DNA from: Halomonas alimentaria | GTDB taxonomy: Bacteria; Pseudomonadota; Gammaproteobacteria; Pseudomonadales; Halomonadaceae | NCBI RefSeq assembly: GCF_009902005.1 | Contig: NZ_WUTT01000001.1 | Span: 3,132,829-3,196,828 of the forward strand | Length of the DNA: 64,000 nt | Direction of reading: 5' to 3' | Part shown: one piece after another, positions 1-8,911 of the stretch | Layout of the letters: every line of letters begins with the position of its first letter | How positions within the stretch are numbered: position 1 is the first letter of the stretch | Notes under the pieces: generated by a model | What the model saw: only the letters and a program-made list of their open reading frames with translations | What the model was told of the DNA's origin: nothing | Databases searched by the model: none | Made by a program: the position numbers and the translations under genes

Positions 1-1735
1 GGTCGTTGATGGTCCAGGCGTGGAGTTCGTAACCGTAGCGTCCTGCCAGGCTGACTTCGCGCTCACTGATGCGGTTATGGCGCAGACCTAGCGCGTCCAG
101 ACTCCGGCGCTCCAGGGTGCCGGGCAGGATCAGTTGGGCCAGCAGGGTCACGCGCAATTCGGCGTGGCGTGAGCGGATCGTCCGGGCCAGCGTCGGCGAG
201 GTGGTGGCCAGGCGAGTCTCGGCGAAGAGGTCGGGGTCGCCGCAGGCATGCACCTGCCTGTCCACTACTGCCTCGGCCAGGCAGCGGCGGCGCTCCGCCT
301 GTTCTGCCTGCAGGGTCGCGACGACCGCCTCCACCAGCGCCACCTCACGGCCGGGATCGGTCTTCAGGTCGATCATCAAGCCGCTGCGGCCTCGCACGGC
401 TGCCAGCGCCTCATCCAGTCCCGGAATCCGCTCGCCCACATAGGCGTCGCCGAACCAGCTCCCCACATCGAAGCCAACCAGCGCCTCGCGCTCGAGCTCG
501 CCCAGCCGGCGTGGATCGCCGGTCAGGCGCTGCAGGGTGCTGTCGTGGTAGAGCACCACCTGCTCGTCGGCGGTGAGGCGGACATCCAGCTCGACCATGT
601 CCGCTCCGTCATCCAGGGCACGATGAATCGCCGGCAGGGTGTTCTCGGGGGCATCCAGGGAACTGCCGCGATGCGCGATCACTGCGACCTCGTCGTGCAG
701 CGTGAAGCTGTTGACGATCAGCCATGCCTGCCACAGGGCGAAGCACACCACGCCGAGCTCCACCGCCCAGGCCAGGCGCCCGGGATGGGCATCGGCAGGA
801 GGCGGGGCAGGGCGTGGCTCGCGGTGGGCCAGGCGCAGGTAGAGACAGGTCGAGAGCAGTGCGTTGGCGGCGATCCCGGCGAAGGTGATGGCCAGGGTCA
901 CCAGCACGTAGGCGGTCAGGTAGGCGAGGGTCGCCGGCACCAGGACGGCGTTGCGCTCGGGTAGCCACCACAGCAGCGGCGTGAACAGGCGATCGAAGAT
1001 CAGGGTGGCCAGGATCGGCAGGATCACGATCGTCGCCAGCAGGGCGAGGGTGACCACGGCGATGGGACGACGGTGACCGCGGGTGAGCTCGACGCTACGG
1101 GCCAGTGCCCGGCGCGGCGAGAGTGTCTCCAGTGCCACCAGCGGCAGGGCCAGGATCCAGCGCACATAGAGGGAGGCGGCGAGCCACGCCCAGGCGGCCA
1201 CCAGCGGCACGGCCAGGGCGAGGAACTGCCACAGCGCCGGCGGCCTGACGCGCTGAACATAGTAGGGGTCGAGGCCGCCGAGAAGGGCGCCATGCAGCCA
1301 GACCAGAACGAAGGCCACCGGCAGCACCAGCAGCAGGTGGGTACCCACCTGAACCACCACCAGCCCGGCCAGTGCCGGCAGGCGGTGCAGGGTCCACCAC
1401 AGTGCCTCGAAGGCCAGGCGCAAGTGATGGTCGCGGGGGCGTGCTGCCACCAGGATCATTCCCGCCTGCTGCAGGTAGAGCACCAGGAAGGTTAGGCCGA
1501 CGGCGGCCAGCAGCCAGAGCGTGCCGGCGGGGCTGACCAGCAGGTCGATGAGCTCGGCATTGCTGATCACGGTGCGGCCGAAGCGACCCACGAGATGGGC
1601 CAGGCTCCAGGCCACTGCCGGCAGCAGCAAACTGGAGGCCAGCACGGTGAAGAACAGGTGGTAGGCCACCAGCGGGCGCAGGTGCTCGCGCAGGCTGTGC
1701 AGGACATCGCGGCTCAGGTTCGCGAGAGCCAGCAT
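1..1735 (-). CDS. Membrane-domain glycerophosphodiester phosphodiesterase (3' end outside window)
   Basis: Reading the minus strand from the ATG at 1735 gives at least 578 residues that continue past the left edge. About residues 1-325 are strongly hydrophobic with several membrane spans. A GDPD catalytic domain follows: IAHRGSSLDAPENT near residue 350, then VELDVRLTADE and LYHD, and HAWTIND at the visible end. These are the catalytic His, the Glu/Asp metal ligands and the second His of the family. The enzyme class hydrolyses glycerophosphodiesters to glycerol-3-phosphate and an alcohol. The domain order (membrane region, then GDPD) is that of the YhdW/GlpQ-membrane class, not of secreted GlpQ. 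It is followed downstream of rraA in the same direction. Only the C-terminus is missing. Confidence 0.9.
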   Translation of the reverse strand, partial: MLALANLSRDVLHSLREHLRPLVAYHLFFTVLASSLLLPAVAWSLAHLVGRFGRTVISNAELIDLLVSPAGTLWLLAAVGLTFLVLYLQQAGMILVAARPRDHHLRLAFEALWWTLHRLPALAGLVVVQVGTHLLLVLPVAFVLVWLHGALLGGLDPYYVQRVRPPALWQFLALAVPLVAAWAWLAASLYVRWILALPLVALETLSPRRALARSVELTRGHRRPIAVVTLALLATIVILPILATLIFDRLFTPLLWWLPERNAVLVPATLAYLTAYVLVTLAITFAGIAANALLSTCLYLRLAHREPRPAPPPADAHPGRLAWAVELGVVCFALWQAWLIVNSFTLHDEVAVIAHRGSSLDAPENTLPAIHRALDDGADMVELDVRLTADEQVVLYHDSTLQRLTGDPRRLGELEREALVGFDVGSWFGDAYVGERIPGLDEALAAVRGRSGLMIDLKTDPGREVALVEAVVATLQAEQAERRRCLAEAVVDRQVHACGDPDLFAETRLATTSPTLARTIRSRHAELRVTLLAQLILPGTLERRSLDALGLRHNRISEREVSLAGRYGYELHAWTIND

Positions 1736-1768
1736 GTCAGGCTCCAGGTATCGGCAGGGGCGTGCGGC

Positions 1769-2254
1769 TCACTCGAGCGGCAGGCGCTCGTCGGCAACCA
1801 GGATGCCGTTGTTGTCGGCGTAGAGCCACTCTCCGGGGGAAAGGGTGACGCCGGCGAAGGTCACCGGGATATCGCGCTGGCCTTCGCCGCGCTTCTCGCT
1901 CTTGCGGGGGTGGGCACCGAGTGCCTGGATGCCGAGGTCGGTCTCCGCCAGCACGTCGACATCGCGCACGCAACCGTACATGATCACGCCGCTCCAGCCG
2001 TTGCCGGCCGCCTGCTCTGCCAGCATGTCACCAAGCATGGCACAGCGCTGTGAACCGCCGGCATCCACCACCAGCACGGCGCCCTCGCCGGGCTCGGCCA
2101 CGGCCTGCTTGACCAGGGAGTTGTCCTCGAAGCACTTGACGGTGCGGATCGGGCCGCAGAATGCCTCGCGGCCGCCGAAGTTGATGAACAGCGGGTCGAG
2201 TGCGCGTACTTCCGGGTGGGCGTCGCAGATGTCCGGGGTGATGATCTGGGGCAC
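1769..2254 (-). CDS. rraA: Ribonuclease E activity regulator RraA family protein
   Basis: This 161-residue protein matches RraA along its length: [23 protein letters not shown] at the N-terminus resembles the E. coli start, then [49 protein letters not shown] and [13 protein letters not shown]. In E. coli RraA binds RNase E and inhibits it; many relatives instead are class II aldolase-like (HMG/oxaloacetate) enzymes, so the regulator role is by family. A GTG start at 2254 is chosen because an AAGGAG ribosome site sits 7 nt upstream and the alignment begins there. An ATG-like extension further upstream to 2296 has no ribosome site and does not match the family. Confidence 0.9.
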   Translation of the reverse strand: MPQIITPDICDAHPEVRALDPLFINFGGREAFCGPIRTVKCFEDNSLVKQAVAEPGEGAVLVVDAGGSQRCAMLGDMLAEQAAGNGWSGVIMYGCVRDVDVLAETDLGIQALGAHPRKSEKRGEGQRDIPVTFAGVTLSPGEWLYADNNGILVADERLPLE

Positions 2255-2329
2255 GGCAGAGCTCCTTGTCTCGAAAGGGAGTCTTGATGATGCCACAGCG
2301 TTGGCTCGGCATCAGCCGGGAGCCTGGCG

Positions 2330-2653
2330 CTAGTTGCCGCCACCGAGGGTCAGGCGCAGGGCCTGCAGGCCGTCGAGCTGGATGTTGACCTCATCGCTGA
2401 ACAGCGGATGCCCGTCGAGGCGGATATCCAGGGTGGCTTCGGCGCCGCGGTAGGCGATGGAGGTGGCGATCTCGGCCTCGCGGCTCACCGGCGCCAGGGG
2501 GCCGTATTCCACCCCGGTCACCTCCACGGCATCGAAGCCGCGCTCGGCGAACTCCGCCTCGATCCCCTGCTTGATGGCGATGCCGTAGTAGAAGTAGAGC
2601 CCGCCATAGGCGATACCGCCGAGCAGGACGAGATAGAAGACGAAGCGGCCCAT
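2330..2653 (-). CDS. Small membrane-anchored protein of unknown function
   Basis: This 107-residue protein has one N-terminal membrane span (FVFYLVLLGGIAYGGLYFYYGIAI, residues about 4-27) followed by a soluble region of about 80 residues rich in short beta-like stretches (ATSIAYRGAEATLDIRLDG). The start at 2653 has an AGGGAG ribosome site 7 nt upstream. It lies between rraA and a divergent methyltransferase gene. I do not recognise a named family; topology suggests the soluble part faces the periplasm. Confidence 0.7.
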   Translation of the reverse strand: MGRFVFYLVLLGGIAYGGLYFYYGIAIKQGIEAEFAERGFDAVEVTGVEYGPLAPVSREAEIATSIAYRGAEATLDIRLDGHPLFSDEVNIQLDGLQALRLTLGGGN

Positions 2654-2804
2654 GAACTGACTCCCTGGTGGCCTGAGGAGGATTCCGTAGCGTGCAGTGT
2701 ACCCCAGCACCGGGCGACTGCGCAGGCGCTGGCCTACCGCCGTGGCTATGCCACAATGGCGCCCCGCATCGGCGGGGACGCGGCGAGCCTGGAGGAGAGA
2801 GCCC

Positions 2805-4019
2805 ATGAACATCACCTACGATGCCCGCCGTCGCCTGGGGCGCTTGACCGAGCTGCTCGCCGAGTGGCAAGCGCTGTGGCAGCCGTTGCCGTTCCAGCAT
2901 CCCCGGTTGCCCTGGCAGGTCGAGTCGCCCGCCATGGCCGAGGCGCTGCTGGCACTCACCGATGCCGAGGTGGCGCGGCTGCAGGATACCCCCTTCACCG
3001 ACTCCCCCCTGGCCGAATGGCTGCCGGTCGCGGAGCTCGAGGCGCTGTCCAGTCTGCCACGGCTGCCGGGAGAGGAGCTGATGCTTGCGGAGCACTGGGC
3101 GGCCCACGTCGGCGGTCGCAAGTGGCACCAGATAGCGGCCTTCCTGCCCAGGGTGCAGCTGGCCGTGGGCGACAGGCCCCTGGAGTGGTGTGCCGGCAAG
3201 GGACACCTGGCCCGCACCCTGGCGCGCCGGAATGGGCTCGAGGTGCGGGGACTGGAGTGGGATGCCGCGCTCTGCGATAGCGGCGCGGCGCTTGCCGAGG
3301 CGCAGGGCGCTCCCCTGGAGCTGGTACACCAGGATGTGATGGCGCCGGGCGTCGAGCGCTGGCTGACGCCGACCACCCATGCCTGCGCGCTGCACGCCTG
3401 CGGCGACCTGCACCGCAGCCTGCTGGAACAGGCGGTGGCCGCCGGCAGTGCGCTGACCCTGGCCCCCTGCTGCTATCAGCGCACCGCCGATGCCTGGTAC
3501 CGGCCACTCTCGCGTCTCGGCGCCGACGGCATGGCGCGCCATCGCCTGGCACTGTCCCGGGAGGATCTGGCCATGGCGGTGCAGGAGACCGTCACCGCAC
3601 CCCGGCATGACCGGCGTCACCGCGAGCGGGCCGGTGCCTGGCGGCTGGGTTTCGATCGGCTGCAGCGCGCGGTACGTGGCCAGGATGACTACCTGCCGGT
3701 GCCCAGCCTGGCCTATGGCCGCATGCCCGGGAGCTTCGCCGACTTCTGTCACTGGGCCGCCGAGCAGAAGGGAATCGCGCTGCCCGACGGCATCGACTGG
3801 GTCGCCTGCGAGGCGGCGGGCTGGCGCCGCCGGGCCGAGGTGGCACGCCTGGAGCTGGTACGCCACCTGTTCCGGCGACCCCTGGAGGTGTGGCTGGCAC
3901 TGGATCGCCTGGTCTTCCTCGAGGAGGCCGGCTACGTCGCGGAGCTCGGCACCTTCTGCGACCGCGAGCTGACCCCACGCAACCTGCTGATCCGGGCTCG
4001 CCGCCCCGCCTCCGCCTGA
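2805..4019 (+). CDS. SAM-dependent methyltransferase (Methyltransf_32/GSTCD-like)
   Basis: The 404-residue protein has an all-helical N-terminal part, then a Rossmann methyltransferase fold. Motif I is LEWCAGKGHLART (residues about 126-138), where GxG binds the SAM methionine-ribose; the acidic end of strand 2 is GLEWD, and later come HQDV, LHACGDLH (about 196-203) and LAPCCYQ (about 222). The LHACG and PCCYQ motifs are those of the Methyltransf_32 group, whose members include rRNA/tRNA-modifying and GSTCD-like proteins. The substrate cannot be read from the sequence. The ATG at 2805 has GGAGGAGAG just upstream. The gene is divergent from the small membrane protein gene. Confidence 0.8.
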   Translation: MNITYDARRRLGRLTELLAEWQALWQPLPFQHPRLPWQVESPAMAEALLALTDAEVARLQDTPFTDSPLAEWLPVAELEALSSLPRLPGEELMLAEHWAAHVGGRKWHQIAAFLPRVQLAVGDRPLEWCAGKGHLARTLARRNGLEVRGLEWDAALCDSGAALAEAQGAPLELVHQDVMAPGVERWLTPTTHACALHACGDLHRSLLEQAVAAGSALTLAPCCYQRTADAWYRPLSRLGADGMARHRLALSREDLAMAVQETVTAPRHDRRHRERAGAWRLGFDRLQRAVRGQDDYLPVPSLAYGRMPGSFADFCHWAAEQKGIALPDGIDWVACEAAGWRRRAEVARLELVRHLFRRPLEVWLALDRLVFLEEAGYVAELGTFCDRELTPRNLLIRARRPASA

Positions 4020-4035
4020 GGTGCCGGTTCGGCGG

Positions 4036-5175
4036 TCATGGCGCCACCGGCTGGTCGTCAGCAGCGGCGGGTGGCGCTGACGCCTCACCGGTGCGGGCCT
4101 GGCGGGCCGACAGCCACTCCGCGAAGTAGTCTTCCATGCGCGTCAGGGTGCGTGCATACCAGGTCTCGTCCTTGGTAATGGCACGCTCGGCATTCAGCGG
4201 GTGGGTGGGGATGTGCAGGCGCATGTCCACGCCGCTCTGCGGATGACTTCCCACCCGCACCGCCGACGAGGCGCGTGCCGGCCCGTAGGGAATCCGCCGG
4301 GCCAGGGCGACGAGGCGCTCGGTGGAGGTGGCGAAACGGATAAACTCCCGTGCTGTGTCCGGATTGTCGGCATGGCGGGGAATCACCCAGGTCTCGTGCT
4401 CCTGGACCTGTCCGTCCCAGAGGATCTCGATGGGTGCTCCCCGGGAGATCATCGCGTCGAAGAAGCGGCCGTTGTAGCCCGAGGCCATCACCACCTCGCC
4501 CTCGGTGAGCAGGCGCACCGGCGTCTCGCCGTCCTCCCACCAGTGGATCTCCTCCAACGCATCCAGGCGTTCCAGTGCGAGGCCCAGCCCCCGCGGTGTG
4601 CTGAGCAGCCGGTAGAGCTCCTCGTGGGGCACGCCAGTGGCGAGCAGCGCCCACTCCAGGTTGACGGCGGGAGTGCGCTGCAGGGCCCGGGGGCCCGGGA
4701 AGCGTCGCTGATCGAAGAGGTCGGCGATGCGCGTGGGTCGTCTCCCCGGGAAGGCGTCGGAGCGATAGGCCACCACCGTGGCAAACAGCGTATGGGTCAG
4801 TGCACAGTCGCCGATGGCTCCCGGCATGAAGTCCCGCTCGGCGGGGGTACCATCCGGGGCCGGGGCAGCAAGGTCCGGCGACAGCGTCTGCAGCAGCCCC
4901 TCGTCGCAGGCCGCCATGGCCTGGCTGCGGGTCATGTCGATCACATCCCAGGGTGCCGCTTCGTCGTCAACGGCACGGCGCAGTTCGGTGAGGCCGCCAT
5001 CGTAGCGATGGACTTCGACGTGGATCCCGGTGTGTTCGGTAAACGGCTGGAACAGCGCCTCGCGCTGGGCCCGCTCGTAGGCGCCTCCCCAGCTGAGTAT
5101 CCGCAGCGGCTCGTCGGCGGCCGCCGGCCCCAGGGCGGTCACGATCAGCAGCGCGGTGAGCAAGCGGCTAGCCAT
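4036..5175 (-). CDS. ABC transporter substrate-binding protein, PotD/spermidine-putrescine type
   Basis: This 379-residue protein starts with a signal peptide (RLLTALLIVTALGPAAA, cleavage near residue 21), then PLRILSWGGAYERAQREALFQPF, typical of family-1 periplasmic binding proteins for polyamines and related solutes. Further matches are WDVIDM, GDCALTHTLFATVVAY, ALLATGVPHEELY, GEVVMASGYNGRFFDAM and an ...ETWVIPRHADNPDTAREFIRF region. No permease or ATPase genes are adjacent, so this is an orphan receptor; the ligand is not known. The start at 5175 is preferred over 5181 because GGAG lies 7 nt before it. It overlaps the end of the ClC gene by 8 nt, so translation is probably coupled. Confidence 0.85.
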   Translation of the reverse strand: MASRLLTALLIVTALGPAAADEPLRILSWGGAYERAQREALFQPFTEHTGIHVEVHRYDGGLTELRRAVDDEAAPWDVIDMTRSQAMAACDEGLLQTLSPDLAAPAPDGTPAERDFMPGAIGDCALTHTLFATVVAYRSDAFPGRRPTRIADLFDQRRFPGPRALQRTPAVNLEWALLATGVPHEELYRLLSTPRGLGLALERLDALEEIHWWEDGETPVRLLTEGEVVMASGYNGRFFDAMISRGAPIEILWDGQVQEHETWVIPRHADNPDTAREFIRFATSTERLVALARRIPYGPARASSAVRVGSHPQSGVDMRLHIPTHPLNAERAITKDETWYARTLTRMEDYFAEWLSARQARTGEASAPPAAADDQPVAP

Positions 5176-6916
5176 GGCCATGCTCCTCGCGGCGCAGGGC
5201 ATCGCTCTGGTGGAGGTAGGCGTGGGCGATATGCACCTCGTAGACCACCCCCCGGAAGATGCCCTCGTCGACGACCGCCAGGGCCTCGCCGGTGACTTCC
5301 TCGAGCAGGGCCATCGCCGCCCACAGGGTGGTGTCGGAGCGCAGTGTCGGCCGTTCGGCGTCGATGCACTCCCGGGCCCGCCGGAGCGGGCCTGCTTCCT
5401 GGCGCGCTGCCTCCAGTTCGGCCAGGGCCACGCAGCCGTGGAAACGCTCCTGGGTATCCACCAGGTAGGACTCACCGTGGCGCTCCCGGGCCAGAGTGGC
5501 GATGGCCTCGTCCAGCGACACATCGGGGGAGAGGGTGACGCACTCCCGCGTCAGGTAGTCGATCACCCGGGTATCCATCAGCAGGGCCTGGCCGCGCCCC
5601 GAGGAGAGGTCCAGCCCGCGGTCGCGCAGCTGGATATCGAACAGCGAGCGTCCGAACAGCTGGGCGGCGATGGGGCTGGCCAGGGTCACGCTGGCCAGGG
5701 CCGCCGTGGTCAGGGCGTAGTTGCCGGTGAGTTCGAAGACGATCAGCAGGCTGGTCAATGGGGCGCCGATGACCGGGGCGGTGACGGCGACCATGCCACA
5801 CACCGCATAGAAGACGAAGCTCTCCTGGGAGACGCCGGTAAGGCCGGCCACCAGGGTGCCACAGAGCGCGCCGAACAGGGTGCCGATCACCAGGGCGGGG
5901 CTGAATACGCCACCGCTGAAGCCCATGCCCAGACACAGGGCGGTGGCCGCCACCTTGAGGCCCAGCACCAGCAGCAGCTCGCCGCTGCCGAAGGCACCGG
6001 CGATGGTGGCGAAGCGTAGCGTTTCCTGCCCCATGCCCAGGATGTCGGGAACCCACAAGGCCACCATCCCCAGCAGTGCCCCGGCCAGGGCGGGATGCAG
6101 GTCGGGACGCAGCGGCAGGCGCCGGGCGAGGCGGCCGACGCCGAGGATAGCGTGCATGTAGCCTCCGGCGAGCAGGGCGCCAAGCCCGCCGATGGCAACG
6201 AAGAGCGCAAATTCCCAGGCCCGCGGCACGGCGGTCTCGGCGACATGGAACAGGGCGCCCTGGGCCAGCGCCTGGGTGGCGATCACATGGCCGACGAGGG
6301 CGGCGGCGGCGATGGGGGCGAAGGCGCGCAGCGCATAGTGGCGCAACACCACCTCATGGGCGAAGACGATGCCCGCGAGCGGGGCATTGAAGGCGGTGGC
6401 GATGGCCGCGGCCACGCCGCAGGCGATGGTGATGTTGTCGTCGGAGCGGCCCAGGCGCAGCAGCCGTGCGCCGAGCGAGCCCAGGGTGGCCCCCATGTGC
6501 ACCAGCGGGCCGTACTGGCCTACCGAGGCACCCGCCCCCAGGGAGATCATCGCGGTCAGTGCCGAGACAGCCCCGGCCCTGGTCGGCAATCGGCCACGCC
6601 GGGTCTGGACGGCGGCGATGGCATCGGCGGGCGTATGGGGACGGCGTTCGGGCAGGCTGCGATGCAGGCGGCCGACGATCAGCCCGCCCAGGGTCGGCAC
6701 CGCCACGGTGGTGAGGGTCAGCCACTCGGGCCAGGCAAACATCATGCGGCTGCGCGGCGAGATCAGCAGGACCTCGTTGAGCCACAACACGCCGCGCACG
6801 AAGCCGGCGGCGAAGAGTGCCGCGACGCCGCCGATAACGGCACCAAGCAGCACCAGCCCCAGGAAACGCAGCACCGGCAGGGGGCCGCTGCCGGTGGGCG
6901 CCGTTGTGGTCTCCAT
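5168..6916 (-). CDS. ClC-family chloride channel/transporter with C-terminal CBS pair, atypical pore residues
   Basis: The 582-residue protein has the ClC membrane domain (about 15-430) and two CBS domains (about 445-575). NAPLAGIVFAHEV and GFSGGVFSPALVIGTLFG match conserved ClC motifs. Three functional positions differ from the E. coli exchanger ClC-ec1: the GREGP motif is GQYGP (residues 133-137), so the external gating glutamate is Tyr135; the internal proton glutamate aligns with Val189 (HEV rather than IEE); and the chloride-coordinating Tyr445 position reads SLFDIQL with Phe. The GSGIP motif is also not recognisable (HTPADAIAA). By analogy with ClC channels this should conduct rather than exchange protons. 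The ATG at 6916 is used; a TTG at 6922 is possible; neither has a clear ribosome site. Confidence 0.9.
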   Translation of the reverse strand: METTTAPTGSGPLPVLRFLGLVLLGAVIGGVAALFAAGFVRGVLWLNEVLLISPRSRMMFAWPEWLTLTTVAVPTLGGLIVGRLHRSLPERRPHTPADAIAAVQTRRGRLPTRAGAVSALTAMISLGAGASVGQYGPLVHMGATLGSLGARLLRLGRSDDNITIACGVAAAIATAFNAPLAGIVFAHEVVLRHYALRAFAPIAAAALVGHVIATQALAQGALFHVAETAVPRAWEFALFVAIGGLGALLAGGYMHAILGVGRLARRLPLRPDLHPALAGALLGMVALWVPDILGMGQETLRFATIAGAFGSGELLLVLGLKVAATALCLGMGFSGGVFSPALVIGTLFGALCGTLVAGLTGVSQESFVFYAVCGMVAVTAPVIGAPLTSLLIVFELTGNYALTTAALASVTLASPIAAQLFGRSLFDIQLRDRGLDLSSGRGQALLMDTRVIDYLTRECVTLSPDVSLDEAIATLARERHGESYLVDTQERFHGCVALAELEAARQEAGPLRRARECIDAERPTLRSDTTLWAAMALLEEVTGEALAVVDEGIFRGVVYEVHIAHAYLHQSDALRREEHGHG

Positions 6917-7007
6917 GACCAAGGTGTAGGTGCCAGGTCACCAGACGTCCACTCGCGGCGGGAGGGGAAGGCCGCCCCGGCTTGGCCGGCCTGCGCTTGA
7001 GGGGCGC

Positions 7008-7400
7008 TCAGGCCGCGGCGAAGCGGCGCTGCAGCCAGGCATTAATGTCGTCGGATTCGTAGAGCCACTCGACCTCGCCGTCGGCGTGGGCGATGCGCAG
7101 GCAGGGGACCTTGACGCGTCCGCCGCCCTCGGCGAGTTCGCGGCGATGATCCGGGTCGAGCTGGGCGTCACGCGTCTCGATGGGCAGGCCCAGGCGGGCG
7201 ATCTCCTTGCGGACCTTCACGCAGAAGGGGCAGGTGCGGAACTGGTAGAGGGCGAGGCTTTCGCAGGCGCGGTCGACCTCGGCCTGGGCCTGGGCGGAGC
7301 GCTCCACGGCCTTGGGAGTCGAGAGTTTCTCGGAGATCAGCACGACCGGGGCGAGCAGCAGGCGCAGGCCGCGGAAGAAGAGGCGGATCAGTGGTCGCAT
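7008..7400 (-). CDS. Glutaredoxin-like protein with N-terminal hydrophobic segment
   Basis: The 130-residue protein has a thioredoxin-fold glutaredoxin domain with the CPFC redox pair at Cys57/Cys60 (YQFRTCPFCVKVRKEI), the cis-proline loop VKVPCLRI and the C-terminal DDINAWL helix. Residues 5-24 (IRLFFRGLRLLLAPVVLISE) form a hydrophobic or amphipathic segment that could tether it to the inner membrane, as in several gammaproteobacterial homologues. It is expected to reduce protein disulfides or glutathione mixed disulfides. The start at 7400 fits the family start. Confidence 0.88.
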   Translation of the reverse strand: MRPLIRLFFRGLRLLLAPVVLISEKLSTPKAVERSAQAQAEVDRACESLALYQFRTCPFCVKVRKEIARLGLPIETRDAQLDPDHRRELAEGGGRVKVPCLRIAHADGEVEWLYESDDINAWLQRRFAAA

Positions 7401-7531
7401 GGCGTCTAGGCATCCTCGGTGGTTCGCAGGGGGCGGCCATGATGCCACGCCCTTGGGGAAGCAGCCACCGGGGAGCAGGCTTGCCAGCGCTTGCGCTGAT
7501 GGCGACACCGCTCAAGACCTTTCCGGCGAAA

Positions 7532-8671
7532 TCACGGCACCTCGGCCGGAAAGCGCGCGAGTATCTCGCGTGGTTCGCCGTCGCGCATGATCTCCATCGG
7601 CAGGAGGGTGCCGGGTGCCTGGCGCCTTACCAGGGCGATCAGTTCGCCGGGGGAGCCCAGCGGCTTGCCGGCGGCGGCACTGATGATGTCATCCTCGTGC
7701 AGGCCGCTCGCTTGCGCCACGCTGTCGGCCTCGACCCGGGCCACCCGCACACCCGCCGGGTCCGGCACGATCATCACCCCCAGGCGCATGGGGCTCGCCG
7801 GCTCGTGGAGCGTTTCGTCGCCCAGGCCGAACAGGGCGTCGGCGATCGCCGCGGGGGGCGGGCACTCCTGGTCTGGCGACCAGGCCAGCAGCGTGCGCTG
7901 CGCCGTGATACCCAGGGCATCGAGCTGGTGGGGAACGCCGTGGCCGTGGGTGATGTGCCCCTCGCCCATCAGTCCGACCACCAGCGGTGCGTCCTCGCTG
8001 GCATCGGCCAGCCCCTCGGCCATGGCGCGGTCCCACACCAGCTGGGCATCGATGAAGCGCTCGAGCCCGCCGGGCTCCCCGGATTCGCTGGGGTGGCTGG
8101 AGTAGACCTCGGTGAGGGCGCCGAGGTAGTCCGGCGAGGGCGGCACCGGTGGTGTCAGCTGGTGGCGTTCCGCCGCCGGCACCGCCTCCCAGCCCTCGTC
8201 GGCCAGCCGCCGGCGCAGTTCCGGGGTGACGTTCAGGGCCACCAGCGGAATGCGGTTCATGCGCGCGAAGTGCAGGATCGGCAGGTAGAGGTCGGGGTCA
8301 TAGCCCCAGGCGTCGTGCCAGCCACTGGATTCCAGGAAGGCCGCCTCGTCCAGTTCGCCGGCCACCCAGGCATCCAGCGCCGACTGGGCTTCGCGCGGCA
8401 GCATCTCCAGGCCGATGACCAACTGCGGGCGGTGGGCATGCAGCGCCGCCAGGGTGTGCAGCTGCCAGCGGTGGTGGGCCAGTCGTTCGTGCTGTTCGCC
8501 CAGCAGGACCACCCGCTGCGTGGCGAGCTCCTGCAGCAGGACGTCGGCGGCGACCGGCTGGCTGTCGCGCTGCCACTCACCCGGCATTGGGCAGTCGGCG
8601 GTGGCCGGTAGCGGCGCCAAGGCGATCAGCAGACCGAGCAGCGTGGATAACCGGGTCAGGGGGAGCGGCAT
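7532..8671 (-). CDS. ChaN-family (haem/iron-regulated lipoprotein-like) protein with C-terminal PDZ domain
   Basis: This 379-residue protein has a signal peptide (LTRLSTLLGLLIALAPLPATA), then a ChaN/Cofac_haem_bdg domain: VVLLGEQHERLAHHRWQL, LVIGLEMLPRE, and a histidine-rich loop GEGHITHGHGVPHQL. Residues about 290-375 form a PDZ domain (LGVMIVPDPAG, ADSVAQASGLHEDDII). ChaN proteins of this fold bind haem. There is no lipobox cysteine; the mature protein should be periplasmic. The ATG at 8671 has GGAG 5 nt upstream. It is divergent from the metal ABC operon, and a palindrome between the two could serve both. Confidence 0.85.
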   Translation of the reverse strand: MPLPLTRLSTLLGLLIALAPLPATADCPMPGEWQRDSQPVAADVLLQELATQRVVLLGEQHERLAHHRWQLHTLAALHAHRPQLVIGLEMLPREAQSALDAWVAGELDEAAFLESSGWHDAWGYDPDLYLPILHFARMNRIPLVALNVTPELRRRLADEGWEAVPAAERHQLTPPVPPSPDYLGALTEVYSSHPSESGEPGGLERFIDAQLVWDRAMAEGLADASEDAPLVVGLMGEGHITHGHGVPHQLDALGITAQRTLLAWSPDQECPPPAAIADALFGLGDETLHEPASPMRLGVMIVPDPAGVRVARVEADSVAQASGLHEDDIISAAAGKPLGSPGELIALVRRQAPGTLLPMEIMRDGEPREILARFPAEVP

Positions 8672-8753
8672 CGGGACTCCATCGGCGGAAGGCAACCCGG
8701 ATACTTTATCCCAGTCGCCACGTAGCCGCGATCCACGTTGTCGGACAGGCCGT

Positions 8754-8776
8754 TTGGCTAGACTGCAAGTAGCCAA
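8754..8776. promoter_or_regulatory. Candidate metal-regulator operator between the ChaN-PDZ gene and the metal ABC operon
   Basis: Perfect inverted repeat TTGGCTA-N9-TAGCCAA in the 240-bp divergent intergenic region. There is no T-run, so it is not a terminator. A weak promoter-like pair TTGTCG (8738) and TAGACT (8759) overlaps it on the plus strand. The size (23 bp) suits a DtxR/TroR/MntR dimer pair; the match to a specific family site was not established. Confidence 0.5.
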
Positions 8777-8911
8777 GGCAGTCCCGCGCCGTAGATGGTG
8801 TCTGCTGCCCTGAAAGCGCAAGGCTATCGGGGAGATCGGCAAGCGGCCATTAGCAAAGTCCCTCCGGCACGGTACCCTAAGGGGATATCGAGCCCACCCG
8901 AGGAGTGCCCC

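Noticed and set aside
2391..4088. A 565-codon open frame on the minus strand across the methyltransferase gene
   Set aside because: It is the antisense of a recognised methyltransferase; no domain match, and high GC creates long open shadow frames.
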